Positions 41,523-50,647 of a stretch of 64,000 nucleotides of DNA are shown piece after piece. Positions within the stretch are counted from its first letter, which is position 1; each line of letters begins with the position of its first letter. This DNA comes from Verrucomicrobiales bacterium (GTDB taxonomy: Bacteria > Verrucomicrobiota > Verrucomicrobiia > Verrucomicrobiales > V1-33). The notes below the pieces were generated by a model. That model did not search any database and was not told the origin of the DNA. It saw nothing but the letters and a program-made list of their open reading frames with translations. Location: positions 1 through 64,000 of the forward strand of contig JAGNEJ010000003.1 in the NCBI GenBank assembly GCA_018003315.1. The letters run 5' to 3'. The position numbers and the translations under genes are program-made.

Positions 41523-43118
41523 TCAGCGGTAAGTGGTGAATTTCTTTGGATCGAACGCCTCGCGGATGGCCTCGCCGATGAACGTGACGAGCAGGAGGAC
41601 CACCACCAGGGCGAAAAATCCTGTCAGGACGATCCACGGTGCATTGAGGTTGTTAGTGCCTTCGCGGAGGATGTTTCCCCAACTGGGCGAACCGGCTGGC
41701 AGCCCGAAGGCGAGGAAGTCCAGCGCCGTGAGGCTGAAAATGAGGTGGTCGATGGTGAACGGGATGAGCGTGGTGATGATGGCCAGGGAGTTGGGCAGGA
41801 TGTGTTTGAAAATGAGCCTGCCGGTGCCAGCCCCCTGGAGCCGGGCTCCGGCCACGTAGTCCCGGGCCTTTTCCCGGAAGGCAGCGGTGCGCATGTAGGC
41901 GGCGATGCCCATCCAGCCGAACACCGCGAGCAGGGTGACGACCATCATGGGGGTGGGATTGGGCAGCACGCTGCGCACCAGGATGACGACGAAGAGAAAG
42001 GGAATCGCCGTCCAGATTTCCACCAACCGCTGGCCGCCGAGGTCCGTCCAGCCGCCAAAATAGCCCATGACACAACCCACGACGATGCCCACGAAATACA
42101 CAAAGAGTACAAAGTAAACGGAGGTGCCGACGATCATCTGAAAGCCGCCGAATGCCACCGCCAGCAGATCATTGCCGCCGGGGTCGGTGCCCAGGAAATG
42201 CCGCTGGGTCCAGGACGGGGCCGTGGGAGCCGGGCGGATGTGGTGCAGGGCTGTGCCAGACTGGGCGTCGAGGCTGGCAAAGTCGGTTTCCGGCACCAGA
42301 ACTTTGCGTTCCTGCTCCACGCCGTGGGCAAAGACGAGCTTTTCTACCGGGGTGCCATCCCGGTTTCGCCCTTCGCAATCACCGTGGTAAAGCCCGTCCT
42401 TCATCCGGAATTCGCGACGGCGCAAATCCGGCTTGTCCTTGAAGGTAGTGTAGGCCACCCCGGTGAACGGTCGGCCATCGTGCCCCAGATATTTCCCCTC
42501 CCGCTGTTCCAGAATGTCGATGACAGGAGGCGTGTCGCCTTTCGCATCATACGGGACCAGCGGCATCAGCACCCAGTTCCCCTGGTTCTCCTCGCGGCAG
42601 CGCCGCTGCAGGCTGCGGTAGTCGGTTTCCGCAGCCGGTGGTTCCATGCGGAAAGCGCCGCCGGGAATCGGCGCCTTTTCCAGAAACGGACAGCGCAGTT
42701 TTCCCTCATAGGAAACCAGCAGCGCTCGTTTTCCCACCAGCAGGTTGTCCAGACCTGCCAGCAGCACGAACGCCGAAAGCACCCACAGGGAAACATAACC
42801 GCGCCGGATGGCCTTGAAGCGCTTCCACTGTTTGACGGTGAGCGGATTGACCGGACGCTTGGGCCGCACCAGCAGCCACAGTCCCGCCACGGCAAGCGCC
42901 GCACGCACCCCATGGGCAAACCATACGTCAAATGCAGGGGGCATTTCCTTGTTCGCCACCAGGCCAGCCACCATCCGGAAAAATTCCGAAACAGCACCGG
43001 AGAGGATGTCCACCCATTTCACCAAGGGCAATTCCAGTCCGAGCAACGGACTGCCCGGAAGCTGGCAGGACAGCGAAAGCAGCGCGAGACAGATGAAGAC
43101 AAGGCCGGTGATGCGCAT
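41523..43118 (-). CDS. yejE: Peptide ABC permease (YejE type) with extra extracytoplasmic MORN-like segment
   Basis: A 531-residue permease; the E. coli protein has about 340. The extra length lies between the N-terminal helices (an additional pair near residues 70-85 and 112-130) and the core. It includes a segment at about residues 208-268 (42310-42500) with GRPFTGVAYTTFKDKPDLRR and MKDGLYHGDCEGRNRDGTPV, resembling MORN/YwqK repeats (fTG.a...y..g.l.....y.dG...G....y...G). The core carries the permease EAA loop AREYVAGARLQGAG-like segment and C-terminal helices. It lies 11 bases after the YejB-type stop side and forms the same operon. The inserted segment would face the periplasm. Confidence 0.88.
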   Translation of the reverse strand: MRITGLVFICLALLSLSCQLPGSPLLGLELPLVKWVDILSGAVSEFFRMVAGLVANKEMPPAFDVWFAHGVRAALAVAGLWLLVRPKRPVNPLTVKQWKRFKAIRRGYVSLWVLSAFVLLAGLDNLLVGKRALLVSYEGKLRCPFLEKAPIPGGAFRMEPPAAETDYRSLQRRCREENQGNWVLMPLVPYDAKGDTPPVIDILEQREGKYLGHDGRPFTGVAYTTFKDKPDLRRREFRMKDGLYHGDCEGRNRDGTPVEKLVFAHGVEQERKVLVPETDFASLDAQSGTALHHIRPAPTAPSWTQRHFLGTDPGGNDLLAVAFGGFQMIVGTSVYFVLFVYFVGIVVGCVMGYFGGWTDLGGQRLVEIWTAIPFLFVVILVRSVLPNPTPMMVVTLLAVFGWMGIAAYMRTAAFREKARDYVAGARLQGAGTGRLIFKHILPNSLAIITTLIPFTIDHLIFSLTALDFLAFGLPAGSPSWGNILREGTNNLNAPWIVLTGFFALVVVLLLVTFIGEAIREAFDPKKFTTYR

Positions 43119-43136
43119 GGGGAAACGGGGACGGGA

Positions 43137-44447
43137 CTACTCGAAACGGATCCGGGGATTCAGCCAGGCCACGATGAGATCGGAAAGCACATTGCCCACC
43201 ATCATCAGCAGGCCGGAAAGGAAAATGATGGCGAGGGTGATGGTGTAGTCGCGGTCCACCAGGGCGTTGTAGCCCAGCAGGCCGAAGCCGAAAATGTCGA
43301 AGACCGTTTCGATGAGCATCGACCCGCCGACCAGCAGGGTGATGTTCTGGCCAAAGGTGGTGCCGATGGGAATGAGCGAGTTGCGCATGGCATGGCCGAT
43401 GACCGAACGGCTGAACGAAGACCCTTTGGCCACCGCGGTCCTCACATAATCGGCCGCCAGGTTGTCGAGCAGGCTGTTCTTCATAAGCATGGTGGTCATG
43501 GCGAAAGCGCCGATGAGGTAGCAGATGAGCGGCAGCACCGCGTGGTGTGCCAGGTCCTTGATTTTTCCCGCCAGCGGCAGGGAGTCGCACTGTTCGCTCG
43601 TGAACCCTCCGATGGGAAATAGCTCGATGCGGAAGGCGAAGAGCAGAACCAGAATCGTCCCCAAGGCAAAACCGGGAATCGAATACCCCAGGAAAATGCC
43701 CACCGATGAGGCTGAGTCGATGAACGTGCGGTGCTTGATGGCCTTGAGTACACCCAGGGGGATGCAGATGCAGTAAGTCAGGATCATGGTGATGATCCCA
43801 TAAAACAGGGAAATGGGAAACCGCTCCCGGATCAGCGACCACACCGGATCCCCCATCGTCAGGCTGTTGCGGAATTCCCACTGGAGCACCCCCGCAAACT
43901 TCGTCCGGTAGGCGACCGCATGGATTTCCCGCGGTCCCCCGCCTTCGCCACCGCCGGTAGTCGCTCCCTCCTGCCGCACATGCCAGCCTTCCGGTGTGGA
44001 ACCATCTTCCAGTTGCAGGGAGAGCATTTGGTCGCGGTCCACGAAAATTCTGGCTTTTTTAGACACCAAACTCCCGTCGGCCCCCCGCATGGGTAGGAAT
44101 ATTTCCTTCGCACTGGATTTTTCCTCCCCCTGCGGCAGGGGAATCTCCGTCGCATCCCGGTGCATCACTTCACTGGGAATGATGCCCCACCACATGAGAA
44201 AGGCGGGCACCAGCGGCTTGTCGAGCAGGAAACTGCGCTTCAAGGCAATGAGTTGATCCTCATTGAGTACCGAAGCCTGCGCCAGGCTCCTGCCCGCGGA
44301 ATGCCCCTCCTGCGCCATCATCGCCTTCTGCATCCGCTGCTCCAGCGGCCCGCCCGGCAAAATCCGCGTCAGCGCAAACACGACAAACGTCACCCCCAAC
44401 AGCGTCAGGGGAATGAGCAGCAACCGGCGGATAAAATAGGATCGCAT
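43137..44447 (-). CDS. yejB: Peptide ABC permease (YejB type) with enlarged extracytoplasmic loop
   Basis: A 436-residue permease, first gene of the operon. The N-terminal helix (LLLIPLTLLGVTFVVFALTR) is followed by an extracytoplasmic loop of about 170 residues with a Gly-rich stretch (EGATTGGGEGGGPREI) before the core helices; E. coli YejB is about 364 residues. The cytoplasmic coupling segment is AADYVRTAVAKGSSFSRSVI. Permeases YejB and YejE form the membrane channel. The next gene begins 19 bases downstream. The 431 bases upstream of the start probably hold the operon promoter. Confidence 0.9.
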   Translation of the reverse strand: MRSYFIRRLLLIPLTLLGVTFVVFALTRILPGGPLEQRMQKAMMAQEGHSAGRSLAQASVLNEDQLIALKRSFLLDKPLVPAFLMWWGIIPSEVMHRDATEIPLPQGEEKSSAKEIFLPMRGADGSLVSKKARIFVDRDQMLSLQLEDGSTPEGWHVRQEGATTGGGEGGGPREIHAVAYRTKFAGVLQWEFRNSLTMGDPVWSLIRERFPISLFYGIITMILTYCICIPLGVLKAIKHRTFIDSASSVGIFLGYSIPGFALGTILVLLFAFRIELFPIGGFTSEQCDSLPLAGKIKDLAHHAVLPLICYLIGAFAMTTMLMKNSLLDNLAADYVRTAVAKGSSFSRSVIGHAMRNSLIPIGTTFGQNITLLVGGSMLIETVFDIFGFGLLGYNALVDRDYTITLAIIFLSGLLMMVGNVLSDLIVAWLNPRIRFE

Positions 44448-44878
44448 GCGGAAATTCCGTGCAGTCTGCCCGCGGCCACCGGAGGAATCAACCCCGAACT
44501 GTTCGACATCCTGTTGCGCGACATCCTGATTTTTGAAAGCGCGAAACCTGATTGAGAATCAACTCGTTGCAATGGGAGTGGTCTTTGCACGAAATCCCAC
44601 CGACGATCGCAAGGTTTTTTCGATAATTTGCCAGGGGAATTGTTTTCTGGTCCTGGGCATCCTGCGGCGCTGCGCATGGGCATCTGCTACGAATGGCGGC
44701 GCATCCCGCAAACCCCTCCCCTTGATCCCGTACAAAAATCCGTCGTGGTGAACGCCAACGAAAGCACAAAAATCTCCTTCTGGTTGCCTCCACGTTGTGG
44801 TAATTTCACGGGACATATATCCGCAGCGGCACGCTGCGGCCAAACGGCGGTTTTTGCATCCTCCAACTCCTGCTTTCC
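44448..44878. other. Divergent intergenic region without a convincing gene
   Basis: 431 bases between the peptide-transporter operon (minus) and the DUF1800 gene (plus). Short frames on both strands lack protein character and ribosome binding sites. It should contain both promoters; no clear -35/-10 pair or palindrome was found by eye. Confidence 0.5.
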
Positions 44879-47800
44879 ATGAATCGGCATCCCCTAGCCT
44901 GTGCAGCGCTGTTGCCGCTGCTAACTCCCGGTTTTGTTGCCGCCCAGGGTTTCCCAGGGCTCGATGCGAACGGAAACCAGATGAGCGACCTGTTTGAGGC
45001 GCTTTATCCAGGGCTGATTCCGGATGCCGATGACGACAACGATGGACAGACCAACCGGCAGGAATCCATCAGCGGAACCGACCCGCGGGACGGAAGGTGG
45101 CGACTGGATTTTGGAACTGTGACGCAGCACCCATTGGTGATTTCCGCTGCGTTCGCGACCGCGATCGGGAAGCAGTACCAGCTTCAGATGGCGGGAGATT
45201 TGGCGGGCCCTTGGACCAATGAAGGCCAGCCGATGATGGGAACCGGCGGCACCATGATCGGCTCCTCCCCGAACACTGGGCAGCGGATGTTCCTGCGCCT
45301 GCAGGTGAGGGACGTGGATTCCGACGGGGATGGCGTTTCTGACTGGGAGGAGCACCTGGCCGGCACGGATACCCAGAACACCGACTCCAACGACGACGGG
45401 ATCCTGGATCGGGAAACGGTCTCCCGGCACCTGGGCTTGGCCAGCGTGGTGAATGTGCTGGCGGTGGATTCCAGGGGCGCGGAGAGCGGCGATCCAGTGC
45501 AGTTCCAGATTCTCCGTTCCGGCGGCTACGCTCCCATCACGGTCTCGCTCGCCTACGGAGGCACGGCCACACCAGGCAGCGATTTCACCGCCGGGCCGTC
45601 CGCCGTCTATCTGGGACCGGGAGTGTCTTCGGCCTTGGTCACCCTGACGCCGCTGGCCGATGCCGTTTCCGAGCCGGGCGGAGAAACGCTGACGGTGAAC
45701 GTGCAGCCGGGTGCAGGTTATACCGTGGGTTCACTGAATTCTGCTGCGGCCGCGCTCAGTGAAATCAACCAGGGCATCGGCTTGACCGGTCACTATTTCA
45801 ATGACCCGAGCACGGCCACCAACGCCTACAATGCCAGTGATCCCTACACCGGCGGCGGACATTTTGATCCCGCCACGCTCATGGAGACGCGGCTTGATCC
45901 TGTCATCTCCTTTGACTGGGCCTCAGGCCGTCCCTACAATCCGTCACTCGGCGGCGATGACGACTATCATTCCGTGTACTGGACAGGAAAAGTGGAAGCT
46001 CCAACGACCGATGCCTACACCTTTTATGTCCAGTGCAACACTGGGAGCCGCCTGTGGATCGACGGCCAACTGATCACCTTTTACAACACCTCCACCAATG
46101 CGGACTATGCGCCGGATCAAGTGTGGAATGCCTTCAGCGGCACGGAGCTGCGCAGCCGCCCGGTCAACCTGCAGGCCGGACGCCAGTATGATTTGAAGCT
46201 GGAATACCACGATGAGGGCGGCAGTTCCTCTGCCTACCTGCGCTGGTCCGCGTCCACTGTCACCAAGGCCGTCATTCCCTCGACGCGGCTCTACCCCACG
46301 CCCCTGCCGCCGGAATTTTCTGCCGAGCCGTTCGCCGTGGCGTTTGTGGGCGGACCGTTTTCCTATCAAATCACCGCTGTCAATGGATCCCTCACCGGAT
46401 ACAGCGCGGACGGGCTGCCGGAGGGCCTGACGCTGAACCCGTCCACCGGACTCATCAGCGGAAGCCCTACGGGAGCCGTGGGCCTGTATTTTCCGGTAGT
46501 GACCGCCTCAAACGCCACCGGAACCGGCGGCACCACCCTGACATTGCTGGTGGTGCAAAGCGGCGGCGGTCTGAGCCGGGAGGTCTGGACCGGCGTCACC
46601 GGACGCCTGGTGGATTTGCCGCTCCACACCGCCCCGTCCAGCACTTCCCAGGTGAACACCTTCCAAGCTCCGGCGAATAGCGGGGATCAGTTTGGCGAAC
46701 GCATCCGGGGAACCCTCATCGCCCCGGAAACGGGGAACTACACCTTTTTTGTGTCCTCCGACGAGAATGCGGAACTGCACGTCAGTTCCTCCGCGGAAGT
46801 CGGTCAGGTGTTGAAGCGTGCCTTTGTCGTCAACGGCAGCGGCATCACCCCCGGCACCTGGAGCGCCCAGGCGAACCAGAAATCACTGCCGGTAAAACTG
46901 AAAGCCGGGCAGCGGTATTTTATTGAATGTGTGCGCAGGGAAACTTCCGGAAACGACCATCTGGACGTGGGCTGGCTGCGTCCGGGGCAAGCGGGGGCAG
47001 TTCCATTGGAAATCATTCCGGGCTGGGCGCTCACGCCCTATCAACCGCCGACCGTCGGCGGTGCGGAAGGCACGCTGTACGCCGCCACGCTCACCCCGCA
47101 GGTGGGCGCGATGACCCTCGGCAGCGGGGTGGCGCTATTGCGTGTCAATGCGGACAAAACCGGGGCGGATTTGACCGTTTCCTGGGCGAACCTAACTGGT
47201 CCGATCACCAACAGTCACATTCACGATGCCCGCAGCGTTCCTGGGCCGGTGGGGGCGATTTTGTTCGACGTGGATGATGCGGACCCTGACCGCCTGCTTC
47301 CCGGCGGAGATGGGCTTGACCCGACGGAAGTGTACCACTGGGACATCATGGCGACCGGACAGCACACCTACGCGGACGTCGTCGCCGCTCTGGAAACGGG
47401 CAATGCCTTTCTGAATCTGCACACCGGAGCCTATCCAACAGGTGAAATCAAAGGGTTCTTCCAGCCGGTGGTCGGCAGCCAGTTTTTCGTGCCCCCGTCC
47501 GCCCCCCCCGCAGCGGAACTCACGCTTCCCGCCGACCCGGTGCAGCGCCAACGCGTTATTGTCCGCTTTCTCCAGCAGGCCACGTTCGGGGCCGCGCCGG
47601 ACCGGGATGGCAGCACCGACGCCAGTCCGGCCAATGCGCCCTTCAACGGATGGCAGCCGGACAGCATTGAAGCAGTCGATTCGCTGGGCTACGCCGCTTG
47701 GATCGATGCCCAACTGGCCATGAGCCCGGGCCCTGACCCGGAAACCGTCATTGCCCAAACCCTGCCGCCGACCACGGTTTACCAGGCACCCAGCGCTTCC

Positions 47801-50581
47801 CGCCGCACGGCAAATGCCACCATCACCGAATACAACGGCAGCGGTCCCATGGCCACGCTCATCCGGCAATACTATGAAAAATACCCCCGCTCTGCGCCCG
47901 AGCCCGACGGCACCCAGACCGAGGACGATGAGGAAATCTGGCGATCCTGGTGGAAGCTGGCCTGCACCGCACCGGACCAGTTGCGGCACCGGATCGCTTT
48001 CGCCCTCAGCCAGATTCTGGTCGTGTCGGAGGACGGTGAATTCGATGAGGAGGCCCGCAGAATCGGCCACTATTACGACCTGCTCTACTACCATGGCCTG
48101 GACAATTTCCGCACGCTGCTGGAACGCGTGACGCTCAATCCCGTGATGGGCGGCTATCTGGACATGCTCGACAACCAGAAGGCCAACCCCGTCACCGGCT
48201 ACATTCCCAATGAAAATTACGCCCGGGAAATCATGCAGTTGTTTACCATCGGACTGCGCCGCCTGCATCCGGACGGCAGTTCCGTCCTGAGTTCATCGGG
48301 CCTGCCCATTCCAACCTACAGCCAGGACGATGTCGTGGGGCTGGCCGCTACCTTCACCGGCTGGCAGCGCGCCGCCGCTCCTGGAAACTGGATTCTCCCC
48401 ATGGCGGTGAATTCCCCCAGCCGGCACGATTTCACGGAAAAAGCCCTGCTGGAACGCACCATCATCCCAACGTCTGCGGTGCAGGATGCTGCGCAGTGCG
48501 GCCTGGAACTCGCCCAGTCGCACGACGTGCTGTTCCACCACCCGAACATTGGACCATTCATCTGCCGCCAGTTGATTCAACGCCTGGTGACCGCCAATCC
48601 CAGCAAGGGCTATCTCTACCGGGTGGCCAAAGTCTTCGCCGACAATGGAACCGGCATCCGCGGCGACATGAAAGCCGTGGTTAGGGCGCTGCTGCTGGAT
48701 CCGGAAGCGCGCAATGCCGCGATCCGGCTGCAGCCGGGATTCGGCCACCAGAAGGAACCGGTCATCCGCGGCACTCAGGTCATCCGCGCTTTCAAGGGCT
48801 TCAGCCTGGCGGAGTCAAAACCACAATGGGCCAACGCCAAGGAACTGCGCATGGCCATTTTTTCCCCAGCCGCGAATGTGGACCTCAGCCAGCCCCTGCC
48901 GCAGCGCACCAGCCGCTACCCGGACAGCACCAACCGCACGCTGGCCACTGCCATTGCCGACACGCCCACCACGGGGTCCGTCACCATTGCGCTGAGCAGT
49001 GCACCCAGTGTCGCCATCACCTCGGGAATGATCCTGCGCATCCATTCGGAAGACTTTCTGGTCACCGCGGTCAATTCAGCGACAAACTTCACTGCGGACC
49101 GCGCTCAGTTCGGTTCCGCCGCTGCCGCCCATGCCGCCGGAACCACGGTTTTCCGGGTGAGCACCTTCAACGACAACTTCATCGATGAATCCCTGGACCC
49201 GGATGGAGCCGGTCCCCTCCCAACCGCCAGCTTCAGCCTCATCGTCCAGCCAGGCAGCGTCGTGCTGCTGCGCCGCCAGAGCGCCGGGTCCGTGGGGACC
49301 ACCTCCAACGGAGAAACCATCTCCCCCGAAAACGGAGCCTACGAAGTCTCACCCGATGGGGCCAACCCTGGCCGATTCAAACTGGTGCGCACCGCGGATG
49401 GCGACACCGGCGCAGAAGTTAGTCAGGCTTCGATCATGGTCAGCACCTGCCGCAGGGACGATGGCAGCTTGAGCGACAATCGGCTGTATTACCAGCAGAT
49501 GGCGGTCGCCACCATCGGAACAGACGCCCAATACTGGGTCAACCAAAGCCAGACCAGTGTCAGCAAGGGCACCGCAGTCTATGCACCAGCGGTGAACATC
49601 CCCGTGGCCACGCCTCTGGCTTCCACCACCGGCTCCAGCCGCAGCGCGACCCTAACCGAAAACATCGGGGGCACCAACTATGCATTCAACCTGGTCACGG
49701 GAAATGTGATTCTGCTGCTCAGACAGACGGCGAATGCAGGCTACGTGGACAGCGACGGCAGCACTTCCTCACCGGAAAACGGACTCTACACCGTGACCAA
49801 CAACCCTTCCAATTCCGCTCAGGTGATTTTTGTCCGCTCCAGCAACACAAACACGGCTGCAGAAATGCTCAACGCCCGCGTCAGCGTCACTCAAATGCGA
49901 ATGAATGACGGATCACTCTACCCGCCGACTGCCGCTTCGACGGCGGAACAGCCATCGCCCATTTTCCGGCAGGAACTCGCTGTGACCACCCTGGAGAGCG
50001 ATCCGGTCCGTTGGAGCCTGCAGGCACCCAACGCCACGCCCAACCTCGCCGGATCCAATCTGCGGGAGGCCTGGGGAATCGGAAATACCGGAAACGGCGA
50101 CTTCGAACAGACGCCGCTGCAGTCGCCTACGGTCTTCAATTTTTACGAACCGGACTACGTCTTTCTGGGCCATACCGGCAATGCAGGCCTCTATGCGCCG
50201 GAATTCCAAATCACCAGCGAATCCTCCGTCGTCACCTCCGCCAACTGGTACGTCGATCTGACCCGCCCAAATTCGACCAATACCGCCACCCGGGGCGCAC
50301 CCTTCAGTTACGGCCAGGGCTTCAACTATGGCGATCCCTTCAAGCGCGATGTCAAGTTAGACCTAACCAGCGAACGCGCTCTGGCCAGCGATCCCGGCGC
50401 CCTCCTCGACCACCTGGAAACCCTGCTCATGCCGGACCAGATGGCTCCGCGGTTGAAAACGCTGATCCAGGATTTCCTCAACTCCCAGACCGCTTCCGCC
50501 ACCGACGCCGACAAGATGGCCCGCCTCGGCGAAGCGCTCTGGCTCATTACCCTGACACCCGAATTCATCACCCAGAAGTAG
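44879..50581 (+). CDS. Giant exported DUF1800 protein with Calx-beta, PA14, CHRD and tail-fibre-like inserts
   Basis: A 1900-residue protein with a signal peptide (LACAALLPLLTPGFVAAQG). In order: two calcium-type TSP3-like motifs (DADDDNDGQTNRQE; DVDSDGDGVSDWEE), Calx-beta (about 185-297), PA14 (301-473), Ig-like PIG domain (478-560), second PA14-like domain (566-711), CHRD (730-864) and DUF1800 from about 888 (RVIVRFLQQATFG, HRIAFALSQILVVS, NYAREIMQLFTIGLRRLHPD). DUF1800 is interrupted at about 1355-1710 by a beta segment and two homologous repeats resembling phage tail fibre modules (VVLLRRQ...ENGAYEV; VILLLRQ...ENGLYTV), then resumes to LWLITLTPEFITQ. The DUF1501 partner gene starts 66 bases later. 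Surface function inferred. Confidence 0.9.
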   Translation: MNRHPLACAALLPLLTPGFVAAQGFPGLDANGNQMSDLFEALYPGLIPDADDDNDGQTNRQESISGTDPRDGRWRLDFGTVTQHPLVISAAFATAIGKQYQLQMAGDLAGPWTNEGQPMMGTGGTMIGSSPNTGQRMFLRLQVRDVDSDGDGVSDWEEHLAGTDTQNTDSNDDGILDRETVSRHLGLASVVNVLAVDSRGAESGDPVQFQILRSGGYAPITVSLAYGGTATPGSDFTAGPSAVYLGPGVSSALVTLTPLADAVSEPGGETLTVNVQPGAGYTVGSLNSAAAALSEINQGIGLTGHYFNDPSTATNAYNASDPYTGGGHFDPATLMETRLDPVISFDWASGRPYNPSLGGDDDYHSVYWTGKVEAPTTDAYTFYVQCNTGSRLWIDGQLITFYNTSTNADYAPDQVWNAFSGTELRSRPVNLQAGRQYDLKLEYHDEGGSSSAYLRWSASTVTKAVIPSTRLYPTPLPPEFSAEPFAVAFVGGPFSYQITAVNGSLTGYSADGLPEGLTLNPSTGLISGSPTGAVGLYFPVVTASNATGTGGTTLTLLVVQSGGGLSREVWTGVTGRLVDLPLHTAPSSTSQVNTFQAPANSGDQFGERIRGTLIAPETGNYTFFVSSDENAELHVSSSAEVGQVLKRAFVVNGSGITPGTWSAQANQKSLPVKLKAGQRYFIECVRRETSGNDHLDVGWLRPGQAGAVPLEIIPGWALTPYQPPTVGGAEGTLYAATLTPQVGAMTLGSGVALLRVNADKTGADLTVSWANLTGPITNSHIHDARSVPGPVGAILFDVDDADPDRLLPGGDGLDPTEVYHWDIMATGQHTYADVVAALETGNAFLNLHTGAYPTGEIKGFFQPVVGSQFFVPPSAPPAAELTLPADPVQRQRVIVRFLQQATFGAAPDRDGSTDASPANAPFNGWQPDSIEAVDSLGYAAWIDAQLAMSPGPDPETVIAQTLPPTTVYQAPSASRRTANATITEYNGSGPMATLIRQYYEKYPRSAPEPDGTQTEDDEEIWRSWWKLACTAPDQLRHRIAFALSQILVVSEDGEFDEEARRIGHYYDLLYYHGLDNFRTLLERVTLNPVMGGYLDMLDNQKANPVTGYIPNENYAREIMQLFTIGLRRLHPDGSSVLSSSGLPIPTYSQDDVVGLAATFTGWQRAAAPGNWILPMAVNSPSRHDFTEKALLERTIIPTSAVQDAAQCGLELAQSHDVLFHHPNIGPFICRQLIQRLVTANPSKGYLYRVAKVFADNGTGIRGDMKAVVRALLLDPEARNAAIRLQPGFGHQKEPVIRGTQVIRAFKGFSLAESKPQWANAKELRMAIFSPAANVDLSQPLPQRTSRYPDSTNRTLATAIADTPTTGSVTIALSSAPSVAITSGMILRIHSEDFLVTAVNSATNFTADRAQFGSAAAAHAAGTTVFRVSTFNDNFIDESLDPDGAGPLPTASFSLIVQPGSVVLLRRQSAGSVGTTSNGETISPENGAYEVSPDGANPGRFKLVRTADGDTGAEVSQASIMVSTCRRDDGSLSDNRLYYQQMAVATIGTDAQYWVNQSQTSVSKGTAVYAPAVNIPVATPLASTTGSSRSATLTENIGGTNYAFNLVTGNVILLLRQTANAGYVDSDGSTSSPENGLYTVTNNPSNSAQVIFVRSSNTNTAAEMLNARVSVTQMRMNDGSLYPPTAASTAEQPSPIFRQELAVTTLESDPVRWSLQAPNATPNLAGSNLREAWGIGNTGNGDFEQTPLQSPTVFNFYEPDYVFLGHTGNAGLYAPEFQITSESSVVTSANWYVDLTRPNSTNTATRGAPFSYGQGFNYGDPFKRDVKLDLTSERALASDPGALLDHLETLLMPDQMAPRLKTLIQDFLNSQTASATDADKMARLGEALWLITLTPEFITQK

Positions 50582-50647
50582 CGGCCGTTTCCGCCCTGTT
50601 CCGGGAAACCTTTCCCTAACAAATAAGCCTTTGTCCCGATTCCCGCC

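Noticed and set aside
39635-41539. 634-codon open frame on the plus strand
   Set aside because: Antisense to the binding lipoprotein gene, which has a clear lipobox and family motifs.
41511-43622. 703-codon open frame on the plus strand
   Set aside because: Antisense to both peptide permeases; His/Gln/Gly-rich composition without domains.
44550-44565. GATTGAGAATCAACTC resembling a Fur box
   Set aside because: The palindrome is too imperfect and neighbouring genes have no iron link.
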